Source: Methylomonas aurea (GTDB taxonomy: Bacteria > Pseudomonadota > Gammaproteobacteria > Methylococcales > Methylomonadaceae). From it: a DNA stretch of 64,000 bases. The stretch is taken from positions 1 to 64,000 of the forward strand of contig NZ_JANIBM010000023.1 in the NCBI RefSeq assembly GCF_024505045.1, given 5' to 3'. The translations under genes and the position numbers were made by a program. The notes beneath the pieces are model-generated. The model was not told where the DNA came from. It was given only the letters and a program-made list of their open reading frames with translations, and ran no database searches. This document shows, piece after piece, positions 37,116 through 48,478 of this stretch (its first letter is position 1; every line of letters starts with the position of its first letter).

Positions 37116-38406
37116 CGGCGCCAGCGTTGCCGCGGCGCGGTTTCCGCGGCTGACTGCGTTTGTCCGGCGCGGTCTTTGCGGTACCGGATTGGGCGCGGCG
37201 CCCGGTTTGCTGCGGTTTGGGCTGCGCCGCCACCGGCTTTGCCGGCGGCTTGGGGTTGCCTGGCTCCAACGACACCCGAGGGTAACCGGTATCGGCAATG
37301 CGCGGGATCTGCCGTTTCAATAATTTTTCGATTGCCGCCAACAGATGCGCCTCTTCCGGGTCGACCAACGAAATCGCCTGCCCTTCCGCACCAGCACGGC
37401 CGGTACGGCCGATACGGTGCACGTAATCTTCGGCGACTTGCGGCAAATCAAAGTTAACCACATGCGGTAATTGGTCGATATCCAGCCCGCGCGCGGCGAT
37501 ATCGGTGGCAATCAACGCCGTAATCGTGCCTTTCTTGAAATCGTCCAACGCCCGGACCCTGGCACCCTGGCTCTTGTCGCCGTGCAAAGCCGCACAGCGA
37601 ATGCCGTCTTTGATCAATTGCTTACATAAGCGATCCGCGCCGTGTTTGGTGCGAACGAAAACCAACACTTGTTGCCAATGGCCGTGACCGATCAAATACG
37701 ACAATAGCTCGCGTTTATATTCGCGCTGAATGCCGTAAACCAGTTGCGATACGGTATCCGCGGCCGCATTGCGCTTGGCCACGGCAATCTCGACCGGATC
37801 GTTCAACAATTGCTCGGCCAACGCGCTGATTTCCGGGGCGTAAGTCGCCGAAAACAACAGGTTTTGCCGTTTTTCCGGCAACAACGCGATGATTTTGCGA
37901 ATGTCGCGGATGAAGCCCATATCCAGCATCCGGTCGGCTTCGTCGAGCACGAAATGCTCGACGCGGGACAAATCCAAGTGCTGCTGCTGAATCAAATCCA
38001 GCAAACGCCCCGGCGTGGCGACGACGATGTCGGTACCGCGACGGATTTTCTGAATCTGCGGATTGATGCTGACGCCGCCGAAAATCGCTTCGGCAAACAA
38101 GGGCAGATGCTTGCCGTAAGTTCTGACGCTTTCGTAGACCTGCAGAGTCAATTCGCGGGTCGGCGTTAACACCAACACTCTGACCGGCCGCGGCTTTTGC
38201 GGAATCGGCTGCTGCTGCAGGATGTGCAATAAAGGCAGCGTGAAGCCCGCCGTCTTGCCGGTACCGGTCTGCGCACCGGCCAATACGTCGCGGCCCTGCA
38301 GAATTACCGGAATTGCCTGCGCCTGAATCGGCGTCGGCGTTTGGTAGCCTTGTTCGGCAACCGCCCGCAGCAATTGTTCGGACAAACCCAGTTCTGAAAA
38401 TAACAT
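37102..38406 (-). CDS. rhlE: DEAD-box RNA helicase, RhlE type
   Basis: 434 residues. Q motif near the start ([26 protein letters not shown] in parts), Walker [42 protein letters not shown], then domain 2 with [21 protein letters not shown] and [10 protein letters not shown]. The C-terminal tail of about 60 residues is basic and rich in Lys, Pro, Gln and Arg, as in RhlE proteins. Helicases of this class act in ribosome assembly and RNA decay, often in the cold. Divergent from the PilZ gene. Confidence 0.93.
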   Translation of the reverse strand: MLFSELGLSEQLLRAVAEQGYQTPTPIQAQAIPVILQGRDVLAGAQTGTGKTAGFTLPLLHILQQQPIPQKPRPVRVLVLTPTRELTLQVYESVRTYGKHLPLFAEAIFGGVSINPQIQKIRRGTDIVVATPGRLLDLIQQQHLDLSRVEHFVLDEADRMLDMGFIRDIRKIIALLPEKRQNLLFSATYAPEISALAEQLLNDPVEIAVAKRNAAADTVSQLVYGIQREYKRELLSYLIGHGHWQQVLVFVRTKHGADRLCKQLIKDGIRCAALHGDKSQGARVRALDDFKKGTITALIATDIAARGLDIDQLPHVVNFDLPQVAEDYVHRIGRTGRAGAEGQAISLVDPEEAHLLAAIEKLLKRQIPRIADTGYPRVSLEPGNPKPPAKPVAAQPKPQQTGRRAQSGTAKTAPDKRSQPRKPRRGNAGAAKPR

Positions 38407-38559
38407 TGATCAACCCATCAGATGGCGTCCGCTGAGCCGGACGCGAAACTATTAGTCACTCAGTGCGCGATTTATCGCCCGGAAAAATCGGCAAACATAC
38501 ACTTTTTATCTAAAATAACCACTCTAACAGGCAAGTTATTCTTTCTAAGGAGGTCCCGC

Positions 38560-38916
38560 ATGACCGAGAAACGCAATCACCCGAGATTACAACCGAAAGG
38601 CCTGCAAGCCGGCCTCCGCTTCTACTCCGCCGAACAGGAAATCGCGCTGGATGCCGATATTCTTGACATCAGTTACAGCGGGATTCGCGTCAGGCTAAAA
38701 CAACCGATTGCGGCGGAAATCATCGGCCATATCAAAATCACGATGACGCTGCCCGAATCCGGCACCTCCTTCAGCGTCCACGGCATCCTGAAGCATCAAC
38801 AAAACGAAACCGAATGCGGCGTGCATTACGTGGATCACATCGACGGTTCTATCGACGATGTGATGTTCGAATGCATCGAACTGGATAACTCCACCGTATT
38901 CATCAAAACCCATTGA
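38560..38916 (+). CDS. PilZ domain protein, probable c-di-GMP receptor
   Basis: 118 residues from the ATG at 38560, preceded by a strong AAGGAGG. The frame is open to 38422 but without a site there. The c-di-GMP binding pattern is RNHPR (residues about 5-9) and DISYSGIRV, matching RxxxR and [D/N]xSxxG. The protein is one PilZ domain, so it would act by partner binding. Its targets could include motility or exopolysaccharide. It may respond to the GGDEF and EAL proteins in this window (inference). It ends 3 bases before the convergent rapA stop. Confidence 0.9.
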   Translation: MTEKRNHPRLQPKGLQAGLRFYSAEQEIALDADILDISYSGIRVRLKQPIAAEIIGHIKITMTLPESGTSFSVHGILKHQQNETECGVHYVDHIDGSIDDVMFECIELDNSTVFIKTH

Positions 38917-38919
38917 CCG

Positions 38920-41685
38920 CTAGCTGGTAATGACGAAGCGCACCGCATCCAGCCGTAACTGGGTATCCTGGATGCATTCGTGAGACAGCATGGTTTTCTG
39001 TTTCAGTTGTTCGATTTCTTGCGGCTTGATACCCGGATTGATTTTTTTCAAGCGCACCAACCGCTTGATCTCGCCGGTCAACGCCGCGATCATCCGGTTG
39101 CCGCTCTCGGTAATCAACCTTTGCATCTGGGCAGCAGCTAGACCCTCAGCTGCCTGGATCATGTCCTGAATATGCTGGCGCTGGCTGTGCAAAAATTGGG
39201 CAATCTGCAGTTTATCGAAGCTATCTCCAGTCTCGGTCAAGCTATCGTGGGCAACGGCCGCCGTCAGATCTTGTTTGTTTTGGTCCACCAGAATGCGGAT
39301 CGGCGTATGCGGCAAAAAGCGGCCGAGCTGCAATTCGGCCGGCGCGCTGCATTCGGCAACGAACAATAGCTCCAACAAAAACTGGCCGGCTTTCAACTGC
39401 GGGTGCTTGACCACGCTGACTGCAGCATTGCCGGTTTCGCTGGACAATACCAAATCCATGGCCGACATGACCATCGGATGCTCGGCCGTCAGAAATTGCA
39501 TATCCTCGCGCGCTAGAGCTATATCCCGGTTGGTCGTCACTGTCAGACCATCGTCCTGCAGCATCGGAAAATGGGCGATGCGCAGATTTTCGCTGGGCCA
39601 TAAGATAAAGCAATCCCGGGAATGGTCCTCGACATCGACCCCGTAACAGTCGAACATCGCCTCCATGTAAGGCCACAAAGTGCCGTCCCGCTCGTTCTGG
39701 TAGATCGTTTCCACCAATTGCGCAGCCTCCTGCGGCCGGCAGGAATTGAGCTCCAGCAATAAATCACGGCCTTTGTGCAGTTCTTCTTCAACCCGTTGAT
39801 TCAGATCGCGGGTTTTGGCAATCAACTCGTCGATTGCAGCCGGGGCGCGCACTCGCAACACCTCGTGCAACTCGTTGCCGAGCAATTTCAGCACTTGTGC
39901 GGCACCCGAACAGTTGTGCCTGAACGCATCCAAACCTTCTTCATACCAACGGTAGAGCACATGCTGGGCGCTGCCGACCAGATAAGGAATATGGATCTGA
40001 ATCACGTGCTTCTGCCCGATTCGGTCCAGCCGGCCGATGCGTTGTTGCAGTAAATCCGGATTTTCCGGCAAGTCGAACAGAATCAAATGGCGGACGAATT
40101 GGAAATTGCGGCCTTCGCTGCCGATTTCCGAACACACCAACAGTTGCGCCCTGCTCTCTTCGTCGGCAAAAAACGCCGCAGCCCGATCGCGCTCGACGAT
40201 ACTCATGCCTTCGTGAAACACCGCCGCAGTATGGCCGACATGGTGCCGCAGCAACTGTTCCAATTGGATAGCGGTGTCGGCCCGTTTACAAATCAGCAAG
40301 GCTTTTTCGTCGCCCAGCGCTTTTAGCTGAGCGACCAGCCAATGCAAGTACGGGCTGTTGGCCAAATCGGCGCTATCCTCACCCTGCAACGGATAGGCAT
40401 GGCGTTGCCGATCCGGAAATCCCTGTACGGTATGCCGCGAATTGCGGTATAGAATCCGTCCGGTCCCGTGATGGTCCAGCAACAGTTTGATCAATTCCTC
40501 CCGCGCGTTGCCGTCGGCCGCATTGACCTCTCTCAGCCAATTATCAACATTGTCGTGCTGCAGCAAACGTTGCAACAGCGCTTGCTGCTCGGCATCCAAC
40601 CTTTCGCCGGCAATCAACAAATTCGCCAGGCGGGCGACCGGCTCGAACTGGCTTTCCTCGGCCAGGAATTGCTTAAAATCGTAAAAGCGGTCCGGGTCCA
40701 ACAAGCGTAGGCGGGCGAAATGGCTTTCCTTGCCCAATTGCTCCGGGGTGGCGGTCAATAACACCAATCCCGCCGCCGCCGCGGCCAGTTGCTCGACGAA
40801 CAGATATTCTTCGCTCGGCGCCTCCGCGCTCCATTCCAGATGGTGGGCCTCGTCGACCACGACCAAATCCCAGCCGGCATCCAGCGCCTGATCGCGCCGC
40901 TCGGGGAAGTCGGCGAAGAACTGCTGGCTGCACAGGATCAATTGTTCGTGCTGGAACGGATTGCCCTCGTCGGCAAACGACATGCAGCGCGACTCGTCGA
41001 ACAGACTGAAACGCAAATTGAAGCGGCGCAGCATTTCCACCAGCCATTGGTACATCAGGCTTTCCGGCACCAGAATCAAGACTCGCTGGCTCAAGCCGTT
41101 GATCAAGCGGTGCTGAATGATCAAGCCGGCTTCGATGGTCTTGCCCAAACCGACCTCGTCGGCCAGCATGATGCGCGGCTCGGAGCGGTTCGCGGCCTGG
41201 TGGGCAATGTACAACTGGTGCGGAATCAGCGCAGCGCGGGCGCCCTGCAAGCCTATAACGGCGGATTGTTGATGTTGCTGTTGCCGACGCCAGGTCTCGT
41301 AGCGCAACAAAAACCAGGCGGTCGGGTCGAATTGGCCGGTAAACAAGCGGTCTTGCGGTTTGTTGAACTGAATATGGTGGTTCAATTCCATTTCATCGAC
41401 TTGCTGCAACCGGCCGTCTTCATCCAAGCCGATATAAGTCAGCAGGCCGGCGTGTTGCTGCACCTGCTGCACCGTAATCTTGGCGTATTCCACCGATTCG
41501 ATAACGTCGCCCTCGCTGAACTGTACCCGCGTCAGCGGGGCATTGTCTTTGGCATAGACGCGCCGGTCGCCGGTGGCCAAGAATAAGACGGTGACGCGGT
41601 TGGCTTCGGCCTCGACGACCATGCCCAAACCCAGTTCGGATTCGGTGTTGCTGATCCAGCGTTGGCCGGGAATAAATTCGTTCAT
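38920..41685 (-). CDS. rapA: RNA polymerase-associated ATPase RapA (HepA)
   Basis: A Snf2-family translocase that binds RNA polymerase and promotes its recycling after termination. 921 residues from the ATG at 41685 (E. coli RapA has 968). The frame is open to 41853, but the added 56 residues are unlike the family. The N-terminal Tudor-like region begins FIPGQRWISNTESELGLGMVV. Walker A is ADEVGLGKTIEAGL and the DEAH box is VVDEAHHLEW. Later motifs include CSEIGSEGRNFQFV and QRIGRLDRIGQ. The ribosome binding site is weak (AAAGAA). Divergent from the Nudix gene. Confidence 0.94.
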   Translation of the reverse strand: MNEFIPGQRWISNTESELGLGMVVEAEANRVTVLFLATGDRRVYAKDNAPLTRVQFSEGDVIESVEYAKITVQQVQQHAGLLTYIGLDEDGRLQQVDEMELNHHIQFNKPQDRLFTGQFDPTAWFLLRYETWRRQQQHQQSAVIGLQGARAALIPHQLYIAHQAANRSEPRIMLADEVGLGKTIEAGLIIQHRLINGLSQRVLILVPESLMYQWLVEMLRRFNLRFSLFDESRCMSFADEGNPFQHEQLILCSQQFFADFPERRDQALDAGWDLVVVDEAHHLEWSAEAPSEEYLFVEQLAAAAAGLVLLTATPEQLGKESHFARLRLLDPDRFYDFKQFLAEESQFEPVARLANLLIAGERLDAEQQALLQRLLQHDNVDNWLREVNAADGNAREELIKLLLDHHGTGRILYRNSRHTVQGFPDRQRHAYPLQGEDSADLANSPYLHWLVAQLKALGDEKALLICKRADTAIQLEQLLRHHVGHTAAVFHEGMSIVERDRAAAFFADEESRAQLLVCSEIGSEGRNFQFVRHLILFDLPENPDLLQQRIGRLDRIGQKHVIQIHIPYLVGSAQHVLYRWYEEGLDAFRHNCSGAAQVLKLLGNELHEVLRVRAPAAIDELIAKTRDLNQRVEEELHKGRDLLLELNSCRPQEAAQLVETIYQNERDGTLWPYMEAMFDCYGVDVEDHSRDCFILWPSENLRIAHFPMLQDDGLTVTTNRDIALAREDMQFLTAEHPMVMSAMDLVLSSETGNAAVSVVKHPQLKAGQFLLELLFVAECSAPAELQLGRFLPHTPIRILVDQNKQDLTAAVAHDSLTETGDSFDKLQIAQFLHSQRQHIQDMIQAAEGLAAAQMQRLITESGNRMIAALTGEIKRLVRLKKINPGIKPQEIEQLKQKTMLSHECIQDTQLRLDAVRFVITS

Positions 41686-41877
41686 GTATTTCTTTTTATT
41701 GATTGATTTCCAGTCGGTACCGAGTCGAACCATCGGTCCGTCGCCGGATAGCACTTTAGTCCGGCCGGCGGGCATGTCATACCGAAGGCACCATTTGCTA
41801 TGCCTCGCACATTTCTGCCGTCGGCCAAAACCGGTATAAACTAGGGCCGACAATATTTTAACGCTTAACCCAGCCTC

Positions 41878-42324
41878 ATGACCGCCATGCCAAAACCGAT
41901 TACACCGCTACTTGCCGCCGACATCCTGATCGAATTGATCGACCATCCGCATCGCCCATTCGTTCTGATCGAACGCAAATATCCACCACACGGCTGGGCA
42001 ATACCCGGCGGTTTTGTCGACGTCGGCGAAACCGTCGAACATGCGGCGATTCGAGAAGCGAAAGAGGAAACCGGATTGGACGTCGAACTGACCGCATTGC
42101 TCGGGCTTTATTCCAACCCGGCCCGGGATTCGCGCAACCACACCGTCACCGCCGTTTACTTAGCAACAGCCCACGGCGAACCGTTGGCAGCGGACGATGC
42201 GAAAAATTGCGGATTGTTTACATTCGACAGTTTGCCGGCCGTTCTGGCTTTCGATCACGCCCAGGTAATTGCCGACTACCGGCATTATAAACTGACGGGC
42301 GAAGTAACGCCGCTGAGAATATAA
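41878..42324 (+). CDS. Nudix hydrolase
   Basis: 148 residues. The Nudix box [25 protein letters not shown] (given here in two joined parts, [11 protein letters not shown] and [14 protein letters not shown]) has the Gx5Ex7REUxEExGU pattern intact. GWAIPGG before it is common in ADP-ribose and related nucleoside diphosphate hydrolases. The substrate is not predictable. A second in-frame ATG lies three codons downstream. Confidence 0.9.
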   Translation: MTAMPKPITPLLAADILIELIDHPHRPFVLIERKYPPHGWAIPGGFVDVGETVEHAAIREAKEETGLDVELTALLGLYSNPARDSRNHTVTAVYLATAHGEPLAADDAKNCGLFTFDSLPAVLAFDHAQVIADYRHYKLTGEVTPLRI

Positions 42325-42349
42325 GATTTTTCTGATTTTACAACATTGA

Positions 42350-42369
42350 GGCCGGGCTTGAACCCGGCC
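42350..42369. terminator. Hairpin between the Nudix gene and dapB
   Basis: GGCCGGG (42350-42356) pairs with CCCGGCC (42363-42369) around CTTGAA. It lies between convergent genes. On the minus strand an AT-rich but not uniform T stretch follows. It may serve both genes. Confidence 0.55.
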
Positions 42370-42383
42370 GCTACACGCCCGAC

Positions 42384-43193
<810 letters not shown>

Positions 43194-44330
43194 TTATCCT
43201 GTCAGTTTGTCGAAGAAGTTTTTCACGCCATCCATCCAGCTATGTTCTTGCGGACTGTGGTGCTTGCCGCCGCCGGACAAGGATTCGCCGAGTTTCTCGA
43301 TCAGGGCTTTTTGGTCCTTGGTCAAGTGCACCGGGGTTTCCAGTTGCACCTTGCACAGCAAATCGCCGACCGCCCCGCCTCGGACCGGCTTCACGCCCTT
43401 GCCGCGTAAGCGGAACATGCGGCCGGTTTGGGTTTCCGGCGGGATTTTCAACATGACCTTGCCGTCCAGGGTCGGCACTTCCAGTTCGCCGCCCAAACAG
43501 GCCATAGGGAAACTGATCGGCACTTCGCAATACAGATTGGCGCCGTCGCGGGTGAAAATCGGATGGTCCTTGACCTGGACTTGCACGTACAAATCGCCGG
43601 ATGGGCCGCCGTTCAAGCCGGCCTCGCCCTCGCCCGCCAATCGGATGCGGTCACCGGTATCGACGCCGGCCGGCACCTTGACGTTGAGGGTTTTGGTTTC
43701 CTGCACCCGGCCCTGGCCATAACATTTCGGGCACGGGTCTTTGATCTGTTTACCGGCACCGCGGCAGGTCGGACAGGTTTGTTGTACCGAAAAAAAGCCT
43801 TGCTGCATCCGCACCTGGCCATGGCCGTGGCAAGTAGTACAAGTGACCGGGCTGCTGCCTTTTTTCGCGCCGCTGCCGTTACATTCGCCGCAAGCGACCA
43901 GCACCGGCACCTTGACGGTAGCTTCGGTACCGCCGACCGCTTCTTCCAGCGTCAATTCCAGGTTATAACGCAAGTCGGCGCCGCGCTGAACACTGCTGCG
44001 CTGCTGGCGGCCGCCGCCGAAAATATCGCCGAACACGTCGCCGAAAATATCGCTGAAGCTCTCCGCTCCGGTAAAGCCGCCGCGACCGCCGCCCATCGAC
44101 GGATCGACGCCGGCATGGCCGAACTGGTCGTAAGCCGCGCGTTTTTTCGAGTCGGACAATATTTCGTAGGCTTCTTTGATCTGCTTGAACTTCTTCTCGG
44201 CCTCTTCCGGATTTTCCTTATTCCGGTCTGGATGGTACTTCATCGCCATCCGCCGATAACTTTTCTTGATTTCGGCTTCGCTGGCGTTGCGATCCACTTC
44301 CAGCAATTTATAAAAATCTTCTTTTGCCAT
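43194..44330 (-). CDS. dnaJ: Chaperone DnaJ
   Basis: Co-chaperone that delivers unfolded clients to DnaK and stimulates its ATPase. 378 residues. The J domain carries MKYHPDRN (HPD near residue 33). A Gly/Phe-rich linker (about 75-110) follows, then four CxxCxGxG zinc repeats ([32 protein letters not shown]) and the C-terminal client-binding domains. It follows dnaK by 130 bases with two hairpins between. Confidence 0.97.
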   Translation of the reverse strand: MAKEDFYKLLEVDRNASEAEIKKSYRRMAMKYHPDRNKENPEEAEKKFKQIKEAYEILSDSKKRAAYDQFGHAGVDPSMGGGRGGFTGAESFSDIFGDVFGDIFGGGRQQRSSVQRGADLRYNLELTLEEAVGGTEATVKVPVLVACGECNGSGAKKGSSPVTCTTCHGHGQVRMQQGFFSVQQTCPTCRGAGKQIKDPCPKCYGQGRVQETKTLNVKVPAGVDTGDRIRLAGEGEAGLNGGPSGDLYVQVQVKDHPIFTRDGANLYCEVPISFPMACLGGELEVPTLDGKVMLKIPPETQTGRMFRLRGKGVKPVRGGAVGDLLCKVQLETPVHLTKDQKALIEKLGESLSGGGKHHSPQEHSWMDGVKNFFDKLTG

Positions 44331-44339
44331 AACGAGGAA

Positions 44340-44363
44340 AACCGCCGGCGGAAACCGGCGGTT
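44340..44363 (-). terminator. Hairpin just before dnaJ
   Basis: AACCGCCGG (44340-44348) pairs with CCGGCGGTT (44355-44363) around CGGAAA. On the minus strand it is followed by TTTTCC and lies about 9 bases before the dnaJ ATG. It could be a partial terminator that lowers dnaJ relative to dnaK, or a stem affecting translation initiation. Confidence 0.5.
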
Positions 44364-44388
44364 AATTAAGATGTTGAATTGAAAGAAT

Positions 44389-44422
44389 GACGGACGCGAC
44401 CTGAACAGCGTGCGCGTCCGTC
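44389..44422 (-). terminator. Long-stem hairpin after dnaK
   Basis: GACGGACGCG (44389-44398) and CGCGTCCGTC (44413-44422) form a 10-bp perfect stem with a 14-base loop, about 40 bases past the dnaK stop. Only a mixed T-rich tract follows on the minus strand. Likely an attenuator or an mRNA 3' stabiliser for dnaK. Confidence 0.5.
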
Positions 44423-44460
44423 CTACCCTCTCTCAGGCCGCGAGAGAAACCGAACGAACT

Positions 44461-46398
44461 TTACTTCTTGTCGTCCTTGACTTCCTCGAACTCGGCATCG
44501 ACCACGTTGTGGTCGGGCTCGGCTTGTTGGCCGCCGGCCGCGTGTTCGTGGCCGCCGGCTGCAGCCGCTTCGGCGCCGCCTTTTTGGGCGTAGACGCGTT
44601 CGGCCAGTTTACCCGATAGCTCGGTCAGGGCGTTGGTTTTAGCTTCAATGGCGTCTTTGTCGTCGCCTTTCAATACCGCATGCAGGTCTTTGATCGCCGC
44701 TTCGATCGCCGATTTTTCGTCGCTGCTGACTTGGTCGCCCAATTCTTTCAGCGATTTTTCGGTGGCGTGAATCATGCCTTCCGCCGCGTTGCGGGCTGAA
44801 ACCAGTTCCTTCAGTTTGCGGTCTTCGTCGGCGTGAGCTTCCGCGTCCTTGATCATGCGCTCGACTTCGTCGTCCGACAGACCGCTGGAGGCTTTAATGA
44901 CGATGGACTGTTTCTTGCCGGTGGCTTTGTCTTTGGCCGACACGTTCAAGATACCGTTGGCGTCGATGTCGAACGACACTTCGATTTGCGGGATGCCACG
45001 AGGCGCCGGCGGAATGTCCTGTAGGTCGAAGCGGCCCAGCGATTTATTGCCGGACGCCATTTCCCGCTCGCCTTGCAACACGTGCACGGTAACGGCAGTC
45101 TGGTTGTCTTCGGCGGTCGAGAACACTTGCGAGGCGTTGGTCGGAATCGTGGTGTTTTTCTCGATCAGCTTGGTCATCACGCCGCCCAGGGTTTCGATAC
45201 CCAATGACAGCGGGGTAACGTCCAGCAACAACACGTCTTTGACATCGCCGCCCAATACGCCGGCTTGAATCGCCGCGCCCAAAGCCACGGCTTCGTCAGG
45301 GTTGACGTCTTTGCGCGGTTCTTTGCCGAACAATTCTTTAACGAATTGTTGCACTTTCGGCATCCGAGTTTGGCCGCCGACCAAAATCACGTCGTTGATT
45401 TTCCCGGTCGAGACGCCGGCGTCTTTGATCGCTTGCAGGCAGGGGCCTTTGGTGCGTTCGATCAAATCGTCGACCAAGGACTCCAATTTGGCGCGAGTCA
45501 GTTTGACGTTCAAGTGTTTCGGACCGGAAGCGTCGGCGGTGATGTACGGCAAGTTGATGTCGGTTTGCTCGGCTGAAGACAACTCGATTTTGGCTTTCTC
45601 CGCCGATTCTTTCAGCCGTTGTAAGGCCAACGGATCGTTGTGCAGATCGATGCCGGTGTCTTTTTTGAATTCACCCGCCAAAAAGTCGATGATGCGCAAA
45701 TCGAAGTCTTCACCGCCCAGGAAAGTGTCGCCGTTGGTGGCCAGTACTTCGAACTGGTGCTCGCCTTCGATTTCGGCGATTTCAATGATGGAAATATCGA
45801 AAGTACCGCCACCCAGGTCATAGACCGCGATAGTGGTGTCGCCTTTCGGTTTGTCCATACCAAACGCCAACGCCGCTGCGGTCGGCTCGTTGATGATGCG
45901 CTTGACGTCGAGACCGGCGATACGGCCGGCGTCTTTGGTGGCTTGGCGTTGCGAGTCGTTGAAATAAGCCGGTACGGTGATGACCGCTTCGGTGACTTCC
46001 TCGCCCAAAAACGCTTCGGCGTCTTTTTTCAGTTTCATCAACACCCGGGAAGACACTTCCGGCGGCGCCATTTTCTTGCCGTGGCATTCGACCCAAGCGT
46101 CGCCGTTGTTGGCTTCGATGATTTTGTAAGGCACCATCTTGATGTCTTTTTGTACCGCGTCTTCTTTGAAGCGGCGACCGATCAAACGTTTGATCGCGAA
46201 CAAGGTGTTTTCCGGATTGGTTACCGCTTGGCGTTTGGCCGATTGGCCGACCAGGACTTCGTTATCGTTGGTAAAGGCGATGATGGAGGGCGTGGTGCGG
46301 GCGCCTTCGCTATTTTCGATGACCCGCGCGGTGCCGTTTTCCAGCACGGCGACGCAGGAGTTGGTGGTTCCTAAATCGATACCGATCATTTTGCCCAT
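44461..46398 (-). CDS. dnaK: Chaperone DnaK (Hsp70)
   Basis: ATP-driven Hsp70 chaperone. 645 residues. The start [19 protein letters not shown] is the phosphate-1 motif. [14 protein letters not shown] (about 190-205) and the connect region [14 protein letters not shown] follow. The linker and substrate domain begin at about [16 protein letters not shown]. The C-terminal lid ends [10 protein letters not shown], the EEVD-like acidic tail usual in Gram-negative DnaK. Confidence 0.98.
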   Translation of the reverse strand: MGKMIGIDLGTTNSCVAVLENGTARVIENSEGARTTPSIIAFTNDNEVLVGQSAKRQAVTNPENTLFAIKRLIGRRFKEDAVQKDIKMVPYKIIEANNGDAWVECHGKKMAPPEVSSRVLMKLKKDAEAFLGEEVTEAVITVPAYFNDSQRQATKDAGRIAGLDVKRIINEPTAAALAFGMDKPKGDTTIAVYDLGGGTFDISIIEIAEIEGEHQFEVLATNGDTFLGGEDFDLRIIDFLAGEFKKDTGIDLHNDPLALQRLKESAEKAKIELSSAEQTDINLPYITADASGPKHLNVKLTRAKLESLVDDLIERTKGPCLQAIKDAGVSTGKINDVILVGGQTRMPKVQQFVKELFGKEPRKDVNPDEAVALGAAIQAGVLGGDVKDVLLLDVTPLSLGIETLGGVMTKLIEKNTTIPTNASQVFSTAEDNQTAVTVHVLQGEREMASGNKSLGRFDLQDIPPAPRGIPQIEVSFDIDANGILNVSAKDKATGKKQSIVIKASSGLSDDEVERMIKDAEAHADEDRKLKELVSARNAAEGMIHATEKSLKELGDQVSSDEKSAIEAAIKDLHAVLKGDDKDAIEAKTNALTELSGKLAERVYAQKGGAEAAAAGGHEHAAGGQQAEPDHNVVDAEFEEVKDDKK

Positions 46399-46469
46399 TG
46401 AAATTCTCCAGACTTGAATAAGGGGTAAGTTAAAAAGTTGTTAGCGATATGCGGTTGATCGTTGGATTT

Positions 46470-47108
46470 TCAAGCCTGCTCATCGATTTTTGCACTGTCG
46501 GCGGGTTTGTCGGCGGCCTTGGCCACCACCACCATGGCCGGGCGCAACAAACGGCCGTTCAGAATGTAACCTTTTTGAAATACGTTCAGTACCGAATTCG
46601 GCTCGGCCGTTTCGCTGGGCTGCATGACCATGGCTTGATGAAATTCGGGATTAAACGGCTGACCGAGAGGATCGATAGTCTCGATGTTGAACTTGGCGAA
46701 CACCGATTCGAATTGTTTGATGGTCAGCAAACTGCCTTCGCGTAACTTGACCACTTCCGGACTGTCGCCGCTTGCGGCTTGAATGCCCAATTCCAGACTA
46801 TCGAGCACACTGAGCAATTCCTTGGCGAATTTGGCCAGGCCGTATTTGCGCTCGTCGTCCAAATCCTTTTGCACTCGCTTTTTTAGGTTCTCCATCTCGG
46901 CCTGAGCCCGCAACGCTTTGTCCAGATTGGCAGCCGCGGCTTGTTGGGCTTGTTCCAATTGCTCGCGCAAGGATTCGATGCTGACCGTTTCTTCCGTTGC
47001 GGTTTCTTCGGCGCCGGCTTCCGCCGCGGTCGGCTTAGTTTGCTCTAATACTTCGGCGATCAGTTCGGCGTCCGTCTGCTGTTCGTGACTCGATTGCTGG
47101 TGACTCAT
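46470..47108 (-). CDS. grpE: Nucleotide exchange factor GrpE
   Basis: Releases ADP from DnaK. 212 residues: an acidic, disordered N terminus (1-45), a long coiled coil (about 45-105, LREQLEQAQQAAAANLDKALRAQAEMENLKKR in parts) and a beta domain with the signature FNPEFHQAMVMQPS and NVFQKGYILNGRLLRPAMVVVAK in parts. It lies between hrcA (49-base gap) and dnaK (71-base gap). Confidence 0.96.
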   Translation of the reverse strand: MSHQQSSHEQQTDAELIAEVLEQTKPTAAEAGAEETATEETVSIESLREQLEQAQQAAAANLDKALRAQAEMENLKKRVQKDLDDERKYGLAKFAKELLSVLDSLELGIQAASGDSPEVVKLREGSLLTIKQFESVFAKFNIETIDPLGQPFNPEFHQAMVMQPSETAEPNSVLNVFQKGYILNGRLLRPAMVVVAKAADKPADSAKIDEQA

Positions 47109-47157
47109 ATTTTCTCCATGGTTCTAATTTTTTGAGTTGGGCTAACGATAGGGGCTA

Positions 47158-48198
47158 TTATTTCGGATTCAAGGCCGCGCCCAATAATTTTGCCGTGACG
47201 TCGACGAACGGAATCACCTTCTCGTAAGCCATCCGGGTTGGGCCGATCACGCCGAGCACGCCGACGACTTCGTCGTTGACCGAATACGGCGCGGTCACCA
47301 GGCTGCACCGTTCGAACACGCTGTAGCCGGACTCTTCGCCGATAAAAATCTGCACGCCGTCGGCCTGCAGGCATTGGTCCAACAAGTGGATTACGCCGTG
47401 TTTCTGGCTGAAGGCGTCGAATAGTTGTTTGAGCCGTTCCATGTCGGACAGCTCGGAAAAACCCATCAAATTGGTTTCGCCGCTCAACACGTAATCGTCG
47501 TCTGGCTGCTGCGCAAACGCCAATTGCGCCATGTTGACTGCATCGATCATGCCCTGGTTGACCGAATGCCGATCTTTTTCCAGGTCCTTGACCACCAAGT
47601 CGCGGATCTTGGCCAGACTGCGGCCGGTAAACACCGAGTTCAAATAGTTGGCGGCCTGTTGCAATTCGGCGGTAGAGAATTGTTTCTCGGTATGAATGAT
47701 CTTGTTATGGACCTCTTCGGTATCGGTGACAAAGATCACCAGAATCCTGGTACTCGACATCGGCAAAAATTCGATGTGGCGCAACGAGACGCTGTCGCGG
47801 CGCGGCAAGGTTACCACTCCGGCCATTTTAGTGACGTCGGATAGGAGCTTGGAGGCCTTGCCGAGCAAATCGGTGGCGGTTTCGGTCTGGCTGTGCAGAC
47901 TGGCCTGTAACTGGTCCAATTCAGCCGACGCCAAAGGCCTGACCGTCAGAAGACTATCCACGAACAAACGGTAGCCGCTGACCGTCGGCACCCGCCCGGC
48001 GGACGTATGCGGCGAATGGATCAAGCCCATCTCTTCCAAATCAGCCATCACGTTGCGGATACTAGCCGGGCTCAATTTCAAGTTGGGATCTTTCGACAGC
48101 AGGCGCGACCCAACCGGTTGACCGTCTTGGATATAACGCTCCACCAGGGTTTTTAGTAAATATAACGATCGTTCGTTTAAATCCTGTCCGCCAGCCAC
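47158..48198 (-). CDS. hrcA: Heat-inducible transcription repressor HrcA
   Basis: Represses heat-shock genes by binding CIRCE; its activity depends on GroEL. 346 residues. The N-terminal winged helix includes VERYIQDGQPVGSRLLSKD and SPASIRNVMADLEEMGLIHSPHTSAGRVPT in parts. The GAF-like domain holds LPMSSTRILVIFVTDTEEVHNKI. The C terminus GVLGVIGPTRMAYEKVIPFVDVTAK is typical. A CIRCE element 23 bases upstream of its start shows autoregulation of hrcA-grpE-dnaK-dnaJ-dapB. Confidence 0.96.
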   Translation of the reverse strand: MAGGQDLNERSLYLLKTLVERYIQDGQPVGSRLLSKDPNLKLSPASIRNVMADLEEMGLIHSPHTSAGRVPTVSGYRLFVDSLLTVRPLASAELDQLQASLHSQTETATDLLGKASKLLSDVTKMAGVVTLPRRDSVSLRHIEFLPMSSTRILVIFVTDTEEVHNKIIHTEKQFSTAELQQAANYLNSVFTGRSLAKIRDLVVKDLEKDRHSVNQGMIDAVNMAQLAFAQQPDDDYVLSGETNLMGFSELSDMERLKQLFDAFSQKHGVIHLLDQCLQADGVQIFIGEESGYSVFERCSLVTAPYSVNDEVVGVLGVIGPTRMAYEKVIPFVDVTAKLLGAALNPK

Positions 48199-48220
48199 AG
48201 TTCGTTACCTTCAAAATTCG

Positions 48221-48247
48221 TTAGCACTCCACACTGCCGAGTGCCAA
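48221..48247. promoter_or_regulatory. CIRCE operator (HrcA binding site)
   Basis: TTAGCACTC (48221-48229), nine bases, GAGTGCCAA (48239-48247). The consensus is TTAGCACTC-N9-GAGTGCTAA, so there is a single mismatch. It lies just downstream of the -10 of the minus-strand promoter and so overlaps the transcription start, as expected for a repressor site. Confidence 0.93.
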
Positions 48248-48252
48248 CAGCA

Positions 48253-48281
48253 AAGCTATCAGTTGCCTAAAACCTTGTCAA
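48253..48281 (-). promoter_or_regulatory. Sigma-70 promoter of the hrcA operon
   Basis: On the minus strand a perfect TTGACA (48281-48276), 17 bases, then TAGCTT (48258-48253). Transcription would start inside or next to CIRCE. I did not find a sigma-32 consensus, so heat control may rest on HrcA alone. Confidence 0.7.
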
Positions 48282-48478
48282 TGCTGCAAAAATCTTAACC
48301 AATACCCATTCCTGGTTATCGGTGCCAGACAAACCGACTCGGCTTATCTAAACTTAAGCCCCTCGCAAGCCAACGATTGCGACCGATACCCAGTAACCCG
48401 AAGCGCTAAACCAGCGAAATTTTGCGCAAACCGCGATTGCCGTGCCACCGCGCCGGTTGGCGGTGAAACTGATTCGAT

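Noticed and set aside
41686-41853. Longer N terminus for RapA
   Set aside because: The extra 56 residues are unlike RapA, and the ATG at 41685 gives the canonical start of the Tudor-like region.
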